50,752 nucleotides of DNA, taken from positions 1-50,752 of the forward strand of contig JANQMD010000023.1 of assembly GCA_028280265.1 (NCBI GenBank), read 5' to 3'. Numbering within the stretch: position 1 is the stretch's first letter; each line of letters opens with the position of its first letter. A program made the translations under genes and the position numbers. Positions 7,291-15,807 of this stretch are shown here, piece by piece. The DNA comes from Flavobacteriaceae bacterium (GTDB lineage Bacteria > Bacteroidota > Bacteroidia > Flavobacteriales > Flavobacteriaceae). The notes under the pieces are model-generated. The model saw nothing but the letters and a program-made list of their open reading frames with translations, ran no database searches and was not told the DNA's origin.

Positions 7291-8055
7291 ATGATTACCG
7301 ATACACATACGCACTTATATTCTGAGCAGTTTGACGAAGACAGAGAGGCAATGATGCAACGTGCTTTTGATGCTGGTATTGAGCGTTTTTTCATTCCAGC
7401 AATCGATAGTAGTTATACACAGCGAATGCTCGATCTAGAATTGCAATATCCCAAGCATACTTTTTTAATGATGGGTTTACACCCCACTTCTGTGAAGGCT
7501 GATTACAAAGAAGAGCTCAAAAAAGTAAAAGAGTGGATCGACAAACGTCATTTTTATGCCATTGGTGAAATTGGGATTGATTTGTATTGGGACAAAACCT
7601 TTTTGAAAGAGCAACAGGATGTTTTTCGGACTCAGATACAGTGGGCAAAAGAAAAGAAATTACCCATTGCCATACACTGCAGAGAGGCTTTTGATGAAAT
7701 TTTTGAAGTTTTAGAGTTGGAAAAAGGAGAGGATTTAAGAGGTATTTTTCATTGCTTTACGGGAACCATAGAGCAAGCACATCGTGCTATTTCTTATAAT
7801 ATGAAATTAGGTATTGGTGGTGTTGTGACTTTTAAGAATGGAAAAATTGATCAGTTTTTGAATCAAATAGATCTCAAACATATTGTGTTGGAAACCGATG
7901 CTCCTTATTTAGCTCCTACTCCCTACAGAGGAAAGCGCAACGAAAGTAGCTACATTACGCAAGTTGTTGATAAGTTGGTCGACATCTATGGGCTTTCTTA
8001 TGATGAAATTGCCGAAATTACTACTCAAAATTCAAGAGACGTTTTTGGAGCCTAA
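7291..8055 (+). CDS. tatD: TatD family metal-dependent hydrolase (DNase)
   Basis: A 254-residue TIM-barrel hydrolase of the TatD/YcfH family, which has 3'-5' exonuclease activity on DNA and, in some members, D-aminoacyl-tRNA deacylase activity. Metal ligands are visible as DTHTH (H6, H8), GEIGIDLYWD (Glu), HCREAFDE and HCFTGT (His) and the closing ETDAPYLAP (Asp). The length is normal. The alkyltransferase gene appears to begin inside its last codons, which suggests a two-gene DNA-maintenance operon. Confidence 0.94.
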   Translation: MITDTHTHLYSEQFDEDREAMMQRAFDAGIERFFIPAIDSSYTQRMLDLELQYPKHTFLMMGLHPTSVKADYKEELKKVKEWIDKRHFYAIGEIGIDLYWDKTFLKEQQDVFRTQIQWAKEKKLPIAIHCREAFDEIFEVLELEKGEDLRGIFHCFTGTIEQAHRAISYNMKLGIGGVVTFKNGKIDQFLNQIDLKHIVLETDAPYLAPTPYRGKRNESSYITQVVDKLVDIYGLSYDEIAEITTQNSRDVFGA

Positions 8056-8563
8056 AACCACATATTACAAAACACCTATCGGTACTGCAGAAATTGTAGG
8101 TGATGAAGATGGCATTCAGTCGATTTCTGTTTTGGATAAAGATTTCTCGACTCCACTTCGACAGGCTCAGTGTGACACGCTCGAAATGACAGAGGGAGAA
8201 ATTCCAAGCACCTTGGTAGAATGTGTGAATCAATTGGATGAATATTTTGAAGGAAAACGCACGGAGTTTGATTTGAAGTTGAACCCAAAAGGAACTGATT
8301 TTCAACAACAAGTGTGGAAAGAACTATTAAACATCCCCTACGGCAAAACCAGAACCTACTTAGAGCAAACCAAAAAGATTGGAGATCCCAAAGCCATCCG
8401 TGCAGTAGCCTCTGCCAATGGAAAAAACCCCATTTGGATCGTGATTCCTTGCCACCGAGTGATTGGATCTGACGGGTCCCTCACTGGTTATGCTGGGGGA
8501 GTCTGGAGAAAAAAATGGTTGCTTGAACACGAAAGCCCTGTGAAACAGCAATCTCTTTTTTAA
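8045..8563 (+). CDS. ogt: Methylated-DNA-[protein]-cysteine S-methyltransferase
   Basis: It removes alkyl groups from O6-alkylguanine by transfer to its own cysteine. The C-terminal domain has the active-site motif IPCHRVIG, the DNA-recognition helix region AIRAVASANGKNP and the end signature YAGGVWRKKWLLEHE. The start is uncertain: family relatives begin close to YYKTPIG, which favours TTG at 8045 (overlapping tatD by 11 bp, 172 residues). The nearest upstream ATGs (7964, 8000) lie deep in tatD. Residues encoded by about 8150-8193 (TPLRQAQCDTLEMTE) come from a dispersed repeat inserted in frame between the N-terminal domain strand and GEIPSTLVE. The insertion adds an extra Cys but leaves the catalytic domain intact. 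Confidence 0.88.
   Translation: MEPKTTYYKTPIGTAEIVGDEDGIQSISVLDKDFSTPLRQAQCDTLEMTEGEIPSTLVECVNQLDEYFEGKRTEFDLKLNPKGTDFQQQVWKELLNIPYGKTRTYLEQTKKIGDPKAIRAVASANGKNPIWIVIPCHRVIGSDGSLTGYAGGVWRKKWLLEHESPVKQQSLF
8155..8193 (+). repeat. Dispersed short repeat, copy B, inside ogt
   Basis: ACTTCGACAGGCTCAGTGTG followed by ACACGCTCGAAATGACAGAG matches copy A (25-48) in its first half and copies C and D (32237-32265, 32171-32208) in the CTCGAAATGAC / CTCGTAATGAC half. It keeps the ogt reading frame open. Confidence 0.75.
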
Positions 8564-8706
8564 TAAATATTAGTTCGAGTATACTCAGCTATTATGCTAA
8601 GCCCAGCAAAGCAGATTCTTTGTGTTTACCAAAAAAGCAGATTACTTCAGTAAATAAATTTACTTCGTAATGACCTTCATCAAATGCAAACTAATTTTAT
8701 TATTCC

Positions 8707-8714
8707 TACGTTTG
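8707..8714 (+). promoter_or_regulatory. TAnnTTTG box before the SprA-like gene
   Basis: TACGTTTG matches the Bacteroidota -7 consensus, but only 6 bp separate it from the ATG at 8721, so it would give a nearly leaderless message. A chance match is possible. Confidence 0.3.
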
Positions 8715-8720
8715 TAGTGT

Positions 8721-11700
8721 ATGACGAAAAAAACAGCATTTTTACTGTTCTTTTTTCTAGGATATTTTGTGCACTCACAAATTACTTCCTCTGATTTTCG
8801 TTCAAAAAAAATTCAAGTTGTCAAAGACACCATTCGATTCGACTCGGTTCCCATCAATCCACAGCAGTTCAAAGTTTTTAATCCGCAAAAAAGACGAATT
8901 CTTCCTACTGAATATGTGGTATTTTACGATGAAGCCATTTTAGTTTTAGATGCGAAAAAGTATTCAGAAATTATCGTTGAATACTTTCGATTGCCTTCAT
9001 TTCTCACAAAAGTTTACAGCCCTTTTGACGAACGACTCATCGTTCCTAACAATAGCAATACAGGAACTTTGTACAGCCTAACCACAAACAAGAAAGCAAC
9101 GGATGTAAAACTCTTTGACGGACTAAAAACAAGTGGATTTATCAATCGTGGGTTTACTTCTGGGAACAATCAAAGTACGGTTGCCAATTCTTCAATGAAC
9201 CTCTCTATCGAAGGAAAGCTGTCCAGTACTGTATCACTACGAGCCAATATTTTCGACACCAATATTCCGTTACAACAGAATGGGTATAGTCAAAGTATTA
9301 CCGATTTCGATCGTATATTCATCGAGCTTTTTAGCAAAGATTGGCGGGTAAAAGCAGGTGATGTTAGCTTGCATAATGACAAAAGCCTCTTCTTAAATTT
9401 TGACAAACAAGTTTCTGGTTTAGAGGTAGAAGCCAACATCAATGAGAATTTAAATGTGCTAGCTTCAGGAGCAGTGGTAAGAGGTAAATTTACAGTGTTT
9501 ACTTTTGTAGGCATTGAGGGAAATCAAGGTCCTTATAAGATTTTTGGTCCTAACAATGAACCTAATATTACCATTGTTCAAGGCAGCGAGAGAGTTTTTG
9601 TCAATGGTTCACCCATCGAAAGAGGAGCAGATAAAGATTATACCATCGATTATAATATTGGCGAGATTCGATTCAACACTACCTATCCGATTAACAACGA
9701 TATGAGAATTCGTATTGAATATCAGATTTCCAACCGGAATTACAATCGTTTTATCACGTATGAAAAAGCTGCTTTCAAAAATGAGAAATTTCGTATTTCT
9801 GGTCATTTCTACAGTGAGAATGATGTTAAGAATCAGCCCATACAAGCCAATCTAACAGATGCCCAAAAGCAAGTTTTGGCCAATGCTGGGAACAATACTG
9901 CCTTAATGGTTACGGAAAGTGCTTTCCTAGATAGTTTTGATCCTAATAAAATACTATACCGAAGAGTTTTGACAGGATCCACTCAGGTGTTTGAATACTC
10001 TACCAATCCAAATGAGGAATTATACAATGTCTCTTTTACCAATGTAGGGGTTAATAGAGGTGACTATCGATTGGATCAAACATTGGCTAACGGAAATGTC
10101 TTTGCTTATGTAGGTCCTAACCTTGGCGAGTACAGTCCTATTGTTCAGCTTACTGCACCCACCAAACTGCAAATTGCTTCTATTAATTCTTCTTATGAGT
10201 CTAGTAAAAAGACAAAAGTTTCGGCAGAAATTGCGTTGAGTGATAATGATCAAAATTTATTCTCGCCTATCGACAACAATCAAAACAAAGGTTTGGCATC
10301 CAATCTTACTTGGGAGCAATTGATTACGGATAAAAAGTGGCAATTGAGCAGTAAAATAAATTACTTATTTGTGCATCAAAACTTTAATACAGTACAGCGT
10401 TTTCAAGCGGTGGAATTTAATAGAGATTGGAATTTGGTAAATCCAACAGGAAATCAGCAACAAATTGCATTTGATCTTTCATTGAAAAATAAAAAAGATA
10501 ACTTTCTCTCCTACTCTTTTCAGCAATTGAATTTCTCAGATAATTATAAGGGGAATAAGCATTTATTAAGGTCGAAAATGGCGTTCGGCAAAACGTCGTT
10601 CATTGTAAATAGTAGTTTTTTAAAGAATGATTCTCAAATACGAGACAATGAGTTTTTAAGAATTCAAGGGAGAGTTGAGCAAGGTTTCAAAAACTCTTGG
10701 ATGGGTGGGTTGATCAACTTGGAATCGAATGATGGTGTTTTAAAAGCGACACAACTTTCGCTACAAACCAATCATCGTTTTAAAGAGTATGAAGGCTATT
10801 TTGGGGTTGGAGACACTACAAAAGTATATGCTAAGATTGGGGTTAATTACAGAAATAACGATAGTATTCGGAACAATCGATTTACTGAAATCAACAATCG
10901 AAAAACCTTCTACTTTCAATCTAAATTAGTTCAAACAAAACGAACCAATTTATCTTTATTTACGAATTACAGACTCACAGAAAATGCATTTACCAACGAT
11001 GAAAAGACCTTGAATTCAAGACTCGTATACAATCAACGTTTCTTTTCCAATTTTCTCATATTGGGAAGCCTCTATAAAACTTCTTCGGGAAATGTAGCAA
11101 GGCAAGACTTTGTGTATATCGAGGTGGAGCCCGGACAAGGTTTTTACACTTGGATCGATTACAACAACAACGGGATTCAAGAGTTTGATGAGTTTGAAAT
11201 CGCCGAATTTTCAGACCAAGCAAATTATTTACGAGTTCCCTTACCAAACTTGCGATTCATCCCTACACAACGTGCAAAATGGAATCAGTCTATTACACTC
11301 AACGCAAGTCAATGGAGTTCGAAAAATGGCATTCGTAAGTTCTTATCTCAGTTCTACAATCAATTATTTCTAGGGATCAATAACGAACAGGAACGAATCG
11401 GAAATTCTTTCAATTTAAATCCATTTGATTTCCGACAGAATAGTCAAATCAGTCTAAATTTTAATTTTAGAAACAGTCTTTATTTTCATAGGAATTTACA
11501 GCAATATAGCACCACCTATACTTTTGGAAGAACAGATGGAAAACAACAGTTTATCATAGGAAACCAGGAGATAGACACTAGGCTACATCAAATTGATTTC
11601 CAGCATAAAATAGGAAATTTTTGGCTATTTGATCTTTCTGGAAAACTCACCGAAAACAATTTAAAAACAGAAAATTTTGCCAATCGAAATTACGAAATAA

Positions 11701-12098
11701 GAACCGTAGAAGTTTTGCCAAAAATCAGCTATGTTTTGAATGAAAACAATCGCTTCTCTGCTTTCTATGAACGAAAAGAGAAAAGAAATCAACTAGCAAA
11801 TTTCGAACAATTGGATCAGCAAAAAATTGGTGTAGAATATTTTTACAAAGGAAAGGAGAAGTCGCAGTTCAATGCTTCTTTTACCGCTTTTTTCAATCAG
11901 TTTACTGGAAATTCAAATTCTCCCGTGGGTTATCAAATGCTGGAAGGGCTGCAAGATGGGCGCAATTATACTTGGAATCTTCTTTGGAATCAGAAACTTA
12001 ACTCCTTTCTCAATCTAAGTTTGAATTATAGAGGAAGAAAAAGCGAAAATTCAAGAGCTATCCATATTGGAAGTGTTCAGTTAAGAGCTGTTTTTTAA
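8721..12098 (+). CDS. Large outer-membrane protein with SprA-like segments
   Basis: An 1125-residue exported protein: signal peptide MTKKTAFLLFFFLGYFVHSQ, a soluble N-terminal part, then many alternating aromatic/polar strands suggesting a big beta-barrel, ending in the aromatic GSVQLRAVF. Residues about 265-335 carry GPYKIFGPNNEPNI, GSERVFVNGSPIERG and DYTIDYNIGEIRF, a pattern also found in SprA, the giant T9SS translocon barrel. The protein is far shorter than SprA (over 2000 residues), so it is a relative of those modules and not SprA itself. Function unknown; an envelope role is inferred. An EF-hand-like DYNNNGIQEFDEFEI lies near residue 814. It is followed 54 bp later by a small barrel gene. 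Confidence 0.78.
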   Translation: MTKKTAFLLFFFLGYFVHSQITSSDFRSKKIQVVKDTIRFDSVPINPQQFKVFNPQKRRILPTEYVVFYDEAILVLDAKKYSEIIVEYFRLPSFLTKVYSPFDERLIVPNNSNTGTLYSLTTNKKATDVKLFDGLKTSGFINRGFTSGNNQSTVANSSMNLSIEGKLSSTVSLRANIFDTNIPLQQNGYSQSITDFDRIFIELFSKDWRVKAGDVSLHNDKSLFLNFDKQVSGLEVEANINENLNVLASGAVVRGKFTVFTFVGIEGNQGPYKIFGPNNEPNITIVQGSERVFVNGSPIERGADKDYTIDYNIGEIRFNTTYPINNDMRIRIEYQISNRNYNRFITYEKAAFKNEKFRISGHFYSENDVKNQPIQANLTDAQKQVLANAGNNTALMVTESAFLDSFDPNKILYRRVLTGSTQVFEYSTNPNEELYNVSFTNVGVNRGDYRLDQTLANGNVFAYVGPNLGEYSPIVQLTAPTKLQIASINSSYESSKKTKVSAEIALSDNDQNLFSPIDNNQNKGLASNLTWEQLITDKKWQLSSKINYLFVHQNFNTVQRFQAVEFNRDWNLVNPTGNQQQIAFDLSLKNKKDNFLSYSFQQLNFSDNYKGNKHLLRSKMAFGKTSFIVNSSFLKNDSQIRDNEFLRIQGRVEQGFKNSWMGGLINLESNDGVLKATQLSLQTNHRFKEYEGYFGVGDTTKVYAKIGVNYRNNDSIRNNRFTEINNRKTFYFQSKLVQTKRTNLSLFTNYRLTENAFTNDEKTLNSRLVYNQRFFSNFLILGSLYKTSSGNVARQDFVYIEVEPGQGFYTWIDYNNNGIQEFDEFEIAEFSDQANYLRVPLPNLRFIPTQRAKWNQSITLNASQWSSKNGIRKFLSQFYNQLFLGINNEQERIGNSFNLNPFDFRQNSQISLNFNFRNSLYFHRNLQQYSTTYTFGRTDGKQQFIIGNQEIDTRLHQIDFQHKIGNFWLFDLSGKLTENNLKTENFANRNYEIRTVEVLPKISYVLNENNRFSAFYERKEKRNQLANFEQLDQQKIGVEYFYKGKEKSQFNASFTAFFNQFTGNSNSPVGYQMLEGLQDGRNYTWNLLWNQKLNSFLNLSLNYRGRKSENSRAIHIGSVQLRAVF

Positions 12099-12109
12099 AA
12101 TCTTTACAC

Positions 12110-12117
12110 TAAATTTG
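12110..12117 (+). promoter_or_regulatory. TAnnTTTG promoter box for the small barrel gene
   Basis: TAAATTTG lies 35 bp upstream of the ATG at 12153. Transcription would begin near 12124, just past the in-frame ATG at 12123, which supports the downstream start. Confidence 0.5.
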
Positions 12118-12152
12118 TCGGAATGATCGTTAAAGAATTAAATCTATTTAAA

Positions 12153-12650
12153 ATGAAAAAAACATTGCTAATCTTATCCCTTTTTATCTCGGGATTTTCC
12201 TTTGCTCAACAAGAAGTAAAAATTGATGTTACAGATGCTTTGGCTCTAAAAACCTTAGAAGCTTCTTATGAATATTATTTAACCGAACAGACTTCTTTGG
12301 GAGTTGCTGCTTTATTCAATTTTGAAGGAAAAAGTTCTGATTTCAGATACAATGAAGACCGAATGTTTACTCCCTATGTACGTCATTATTTTTCTACGCA
12401 AAGTAACTGGAATCTCTTTGGCGAATTGTTCTTTGCTTACAATGCGGGAGATAAAGAAACTGTGGTTAACAACGCTACTGTAGTTACCGACTATTCAGAC
12501 GGTGCTTTAGGTATGTCTTTAGGATACAAGTACATTTCTGCTGGCGGATTTACTGTGGATATCCATGGAGGATTGGGAAGAAATTTGTTCAGTCAAGATT
12601 CACCAACCATTGTACCTCGAGTGGGTGTAAACATAGGGTTTCAGTTTTAG
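12153..12650 (+). CDS. Small outer-membrane beta-barrel protein
   Basis: A 165-residue protein with a clear signal peptide (MKKTLLILSLFISGFSFAQ) and eight or so amphipathic strands ending in VGVNIGFQF, a C-terminal Phe typical of outer-membrane barrels. The start at 12153 is chosen because the signal peptide begins there and a promoter box sits just upstream of the alternative ATG at 12123. It resembles the many small OmpA/OmpW-like barrel proteins of flavobacteria, and no specific function can be assigned. It follows the SprA-like gene on the same strand and ends at a strong terminator. Confidence 0.75.
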   Translation: MKKTLLILSLFISGFSFAQQEVKIDVTDALALKTLEASYEYYLTEQTSLGVAALFNFEGKSSDFRYNEDRMFTPYVRHYFSTQSNWNLFGELFFAYNAGDKETVVNNATVVTDYSDGALGMSLGYKYISAGGFTVDIHGGLGRNLFSQDSPTIVPRVGVNIGFQF

Positions 12651-12678
12651 AAAGAAATACTTAAATTTTTAGATAATT

Positions 12679-12713
12679 AAAAAGAGCAGTTCTGTTGGAA
12701 CTGCTCTTTTTGG
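12679..12713 (+). terminator. Terminator after the small barrel gene
   Basis: A 14-bp perfect stem AAAAAGAGCAGTTC/GAACTGCTCTTTTT with a 5-base loop. The flanking A and T runs would also serve the convergent glyS message. Confidence 0.9.
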
Positions 12714-12768
12714 TTTTATTGGTGAGATGCTGTACTTCAACTATGTTCAGCAACCTATTTGTTTGGCA

Positions 12769-14310
12769 TTACATTTTCATCAACCAAGAGCGGACATCCA
12801 CTTCTTGTTTTATGATGTCTCGAAGCTCTTCGATTTTTACACGTTTTTGCTCCATGGTATCTCTATGACGAATGGTGACTGTATTATTATCTAAAGTATC
12901 GTGATCTACGGTTATACAGAAAGGTGTTCCCGCTGCATCTTGTCTACGATATCTTCTTCCCACTGCATCTTTTTCATCATAAATCACATTAAAATCCCAT
13001 TTCAAATCATCTACAATTTTACGCGCGATCTCTGGCAATCCATCTTTCTTTACCAATGGCAAAACCGCTGCTTTGGTAGGCGCTAAAACTGCTGGTAATC
13101 GCAACACAGTTCTTGTGGTATTGTTTTCCAATTCCTCTTCTATCAATGAATTGGAAAAAACTGCTAAAAACATTCGATCTAGCCCAATAGAAGTTTCTAC
13201 CACATACGGCACATAACTCTGATTCTCCTCATGATCGAAATATTGCAACTTCTTCCCAGAATGTTCTTCATGTGCTTTTAAATCGAAATCGGTACGTGAG
13301 TGAATTCCTTCTAATTCTTTAAATCCAAATGGGAAATTGAATTCTATGTCCGCTGCGGCATCTGCATAATGCGCTAACTTTTCATGATCGTGGAAACGAT
13401 AATTGTCTTTCCCCATCCCTAAACTCAAATGCCATTTTAAACGTGTTTCTTTCCATTTCTCGTACCATTCTTTTTGAGTCCCAGGTTTTACAAAAAATTG
13501 CATTTCCATCTGCTCAAACTCGCGCATTCTAAAGATAAATTGTCTCGCTACAATCTCATTTCTAAATGCTTTTCCTGTTTGCGCAATTCCGAATGGAATC
13601 TTCATCCTTCCTGTTTTTTGCACATTTAGGAAATTCACAAAAATACCTTGCGCGGTTTCTGGTCTCAAATATACTTTGGTAGAACTGTCTGCTGAAGCAC
13701 CTAGCTGTGTTCCAAACATTAAATTGAACTGCTTTACATCTGTCCAATTTTTAGATCCAGAAACGGGACATGTAATTCCTAAGTCTACGATTAAGTTTTT
13801 AAATCCTTCTAAATCATTTTCTTCCTGAACTCTAGTCAACTCAGCCGTAATCTCATCGATCTGCTTCTGGCGTCTCAGTACATTTGGATTGGTAGCACGA
13901 AACTCATCTTCATTAAAGGCATCTCCAAAACGCTTTTGAGCTTTCGCAATATCCTTTAAAATTTTCTGATTGATCTTTTCTCTAAACTCCTCCACCAACA
14001 CATCCGCTCGATATCTTTTTTTAGAATCTTTGTTATCGATTAATGGATCGTTAAAAGCATCTACGTGCCCCGAAGCTTTCCATGTAGTAGGGTGCATTAA
14101 AATTGCGGCATCAATGCCCACAATATTCTCATGCATTTGAACCATGGCCTTCCACCAATAATCACGGATATTTTTCTTTAACTCAACGCCATTTTGTGCA
14201 TAGTCGTAAACCGCACTTAAACCGTCATATATTTCACTGGATTGAAAAATATAACCGTATTCTTTCGCGTGCGATATAACTTTCTTAAACTGATCTTCTT
14301 TTTGTGCCAT
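12769..14310 (-). CDS. glyS: Glycyl-tRNA synthetase (homodimeric type)
   Basis: It charges tRNA-Gly with glycine. The 513-residue single-chain class II enzyme is of the alpha2 type, not the alpha2beta2 GlyQ/GlyS type. Visible are the N-terminal YGYIFQSSEIYDGLSAVYDY, motif 2 (FRNEIVARQFIFRMREFEQME), the LRPETAQGIFVNF segment, motif 3 (ETSIGLDRMFLAV) and the C-terminal anticodon-binding domain (from about residue 415, LPAVLAPTKAAVLPL to the end, with GRRYRRQDAAGTPF). It is the last gene of a minus-strand group, 34 bp after a small ORF that overlaps the upstream methyltransferase gene. Confidence 0.97.
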   Translation of the reverse strand: MAQKEDQFKKVISHAKEYGYIFQSSEIYDGLSAVYDYAQNGVELKKNIRDYWWKAMVQMHENIVGIDAAILMHPTTWKASGHVDAFNDPLIDNKDSKKRYRADVLVEEFREKINQKILKDIAKAQKRFGDAFNEDEFRATNPNVLRRQKQIDEITAELTRVQEENDLEGFKNLIVDLGITCPVSGSKNWTDVKQFNLMFGTQLGASADSSTKVYLRPETAQGIFVNFLNVQKTGRMKIPFGIAQTGKAFRNEIVARQFIFRMREFEQMEMQFFVKPGTQKEWYEKWKETRLKWHLSLGMGKDNYRFHDHEKLAHYADAAADIEFNFPFGFKELEGIHSRTDFDLKAHEEHSGKKLQYFDHEENQSYVPYVVETSIGLDRMFLAVFSNSLIEEELENNTTRTVLRLPAVLAPTKAAVLPLVKKDGLPEIARKIVDDLKWDFNVIYDEKDAVGRRYRRQDAAGTPFCITVDHDTLDNNTVTIRHRDTMEQKRVKIEELRDIIKQEVDVRSWLMKM

Positions 14311-14344
14311 AATAGCCGCAAAGATAAAGGATTCAATAAAGTTA

Positions 14345-14449
14345 TCAAGAGAAATTTGTTCGATAATCGAAATTCCTTTCTTCTGCGATTTCTCTCGTCA
14401 TTCTTAATTGTTTCTTCATCAATGTTTCGGTAGCTTCACCAAAGATCAT
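14345..14449 (-). CDS. 34-residue ORF coupled to the methyltransferase gene
   Basis: ATG at 14449 overlaps the TGA of the methyltransferase gene in an ATGA arrangement, the classic geometry for translational coupling. The product (MIFGEATETLMKKQLRMTRE then IAEERNFDYRTNFS) is charged and probably one amphipathic helix, with no signal peptide or Cys. It ends 34 bp before glyS. I do not recognise the family. The overlap and the helix-like composition favour a real gene, but chance cannot be ruled out by reading alone. Confidence 0.45.
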   Translation of the reverse strand: MIFGEATETLMKKQLRMTREIAEERNFDYRTNFS

Positions 14450-15012
14450 TCTCTGTACTTTTTACATCTGTAGATAAATGCTGGGGGAATATTGAACACT
14501 TCAAAATCCAACGTGATGTCTTCTTGAAAGACTTCTTTTAGTTTCTTAAAATAACTAAGGGAATATTGATATTGTGTGAAGGTCCCATTCTTTTCTAGGC
14601 TCCGATAAGATTCATCTAAAATACATTTTGTAATGGGACTTGGCATGTTTGTAAGTGGTAAACTCGAAATAATATGACATGTTTTGTCATAGCCTAGTTT
14701 TCGTAATTCCTCTACTACTTTTTCTGCGGAAACATTCAAAACAGTCAGTTGTGGATGCTCTATCTTTTTTAACTGCTTAAAAAAATGTTGGTTAATCTCA
14801 AAGCATATTAGTTGAGCTTTTGGATGCATCTCTTTTAATATTCTCTTGGTAATGGCTCCATTTCCAGGCCCCAATTCTACAATCACATTGGCTTTTGTAA
14901 AATCAATTTTACCCAACATTTTACTGGCCAAAAAACGAGAACTTGGTATGACAGTTCCAGAAGTTTTCATGTTGCGAACTGCGATTTTAAAAAAATGGTA
15001 CCTACTTGACAA
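14446..15012 (-). CDS. SAM-dependent methyltransferase, phospholipid N-methyltransferase (PmtA)-like
   Basis: A 188-residue class I methyltransferase. Motif I is ELGPGNGAIT (about residue 47), the second-strand acidic residue lies in LICFEINQHF, and IISSLPLTNMP replaces the NPPY-type motif. The C-terminal FNIPPAFIYRCKK is the ending seen in PmtA-like phosphatidylethanolamine N-methyltransferases and relatives often named rRNA adenine methyltransferase-like. The substrate is therefore probably a lipid, but unproven. The start appears to be TTG at 15012: relatives include the FFKxAxxNMKTSGTVIPSSRFL segment, the only ATG (14970) would cut it off, and no in-frame ATG lies upstream. It is divergent from comF with a 44-bp gap. 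Confidence 0.78.
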   Translation of the reverse strand: MSSRYHFFKIAVRNMKTSGTVIPSSRFLASKMLGKIDFTKANVIVELGPGNGAITKRILKEMHPKAQLICFEINQHFFKQLKKIEHPQLTVLNVSAEKVVEELRKLGYDKTCHIISSLPLTNMPSPITKCILDESYRSLEKNGTFTQYQYSLSYFKKLKEVFQEDITLDFEVFNIPPAFIYRCKKYRE

Positions 15013-15056
15013 GGAAATGATTTTTATGTAATTTCGAAAAAAAATGCTAAAAAAAG

Positions 15057-15743
15057 ATGAAATTCCTAGAAAACTTATTTCAGTTATTTTACCCCAAGAC
15101 CTGTATTACTTGCGAGAAAACATTATTTTCTGATGAAAAAATCATCTGTATAGAATGTAGACATGATTTGCCAATTATTTGTTACACTGATTTTGAAAAA
15201 AACAATACTTCAGAGGTTTTTAAAGGTAAGGTAGAAATTTACAAAGCAGTTTCTTTTTTATCTTACAAAAAAGAGGGAAAAACGAAAGAGCTGATTCATT
15301 ATCTTAAATACAAAAATCAGCAGGTTGTAGGCTCTTTTTTGGGAAACTGGTTTGGAAGAATTTTAAAAGAATCCCATGAATTTGATGATCTATTTTGCGT
15401 TGTGCCGGTACCTCTTCATCCCAGCAAATACAGAAAAAGAGGCTATAATCAACTTACACTGTTCGGGAAACGTTTAAGTGAACATTTGAACACAAGCTTT
15501 CAACCAGATGTACTTACATGCAAAAAAGTATCTAAGACACAGACCAAGAAAAATAGATTGCAGAGGTACAAGAGTGCTAACACTCGTTTTTATCTAGAAA
15601 AAAATAACCTTCCTAAAAACATTCATGTTTTATTGATTGATGATGTGATTACTACTGGAGCAACATTGGTTGCCTGTTGTAAAGAACTCCTTAAGATAGA
15701 GGGAATAAAAATTAGCATTGCTACAATCTCAATTACAGAGTAA
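15057..15743 (+). CDS. comF: ComF family phosphoribosyltransferase-like protein
   Basis: A 228-residue protein with an N-terminal four-Cys zinc-binding module (CITC at 16-19, CIEC at 31-34) and a C-terminal type I phosphoribosyltransferase domain with the PRPP loop LLIDDVITTGATL (about 193-205). The segment VPVPLHPSKYRKRGYNQLTLFGKRLS is the usual ComF signature. In transformable bacteria ComF helps single-stranded DNA uptake; in flavobacteria the gene is almost universal and its role is less clear. It overlaps the frame of the following lipoprotein gene only if that gene uses its most upstream ATG. Confidence 0.92.
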   Translation: MKFLENLFQLFYPKTCITCEKTLFSDEKIICIECRHDLPIICYTDFEKNNTSEVFKGKVEIYKAVSFLSYKKEGKTKELIHYLKYKNQQVVGSFLGNWFGRILKESHEFDDLFCVVPVPLHPSKYRKRGYNQLTLFGKRLSEHLNTSFQPDVLTCKKVSKTQTKKNRLQRYKSANTRFYLEKNNLPKNIHVLLIDDVITTGATLVACCKELLKIEGIKISIATISITE

Positions 15744-15807
15744 TTTAACGCAAAGCTCTCATAAGATTCCAAAAAATAGTTCGTTTATTTGTAGTAAAAT
15801 AGACGAG

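Noticed and set aside
7964..8044. ATG start for ogt inside tatD
   Set aside because: The extra residues are an out-of-frame reading of conserved tatD codons and have no family match; TTG at 8045 fits better.
8721..12098. Calling this gene sprA
   Set aside because: The protein is about half the SprA length and has only one set of the shared modules.
12723..12752. Possible further REP-like hairpin between the small barrel gene and glyS
   Set aside because: GATGCTGTACTTC...GTTCAGCA is only an imperfect inverted repeat and I could not match it to another copy in the window.
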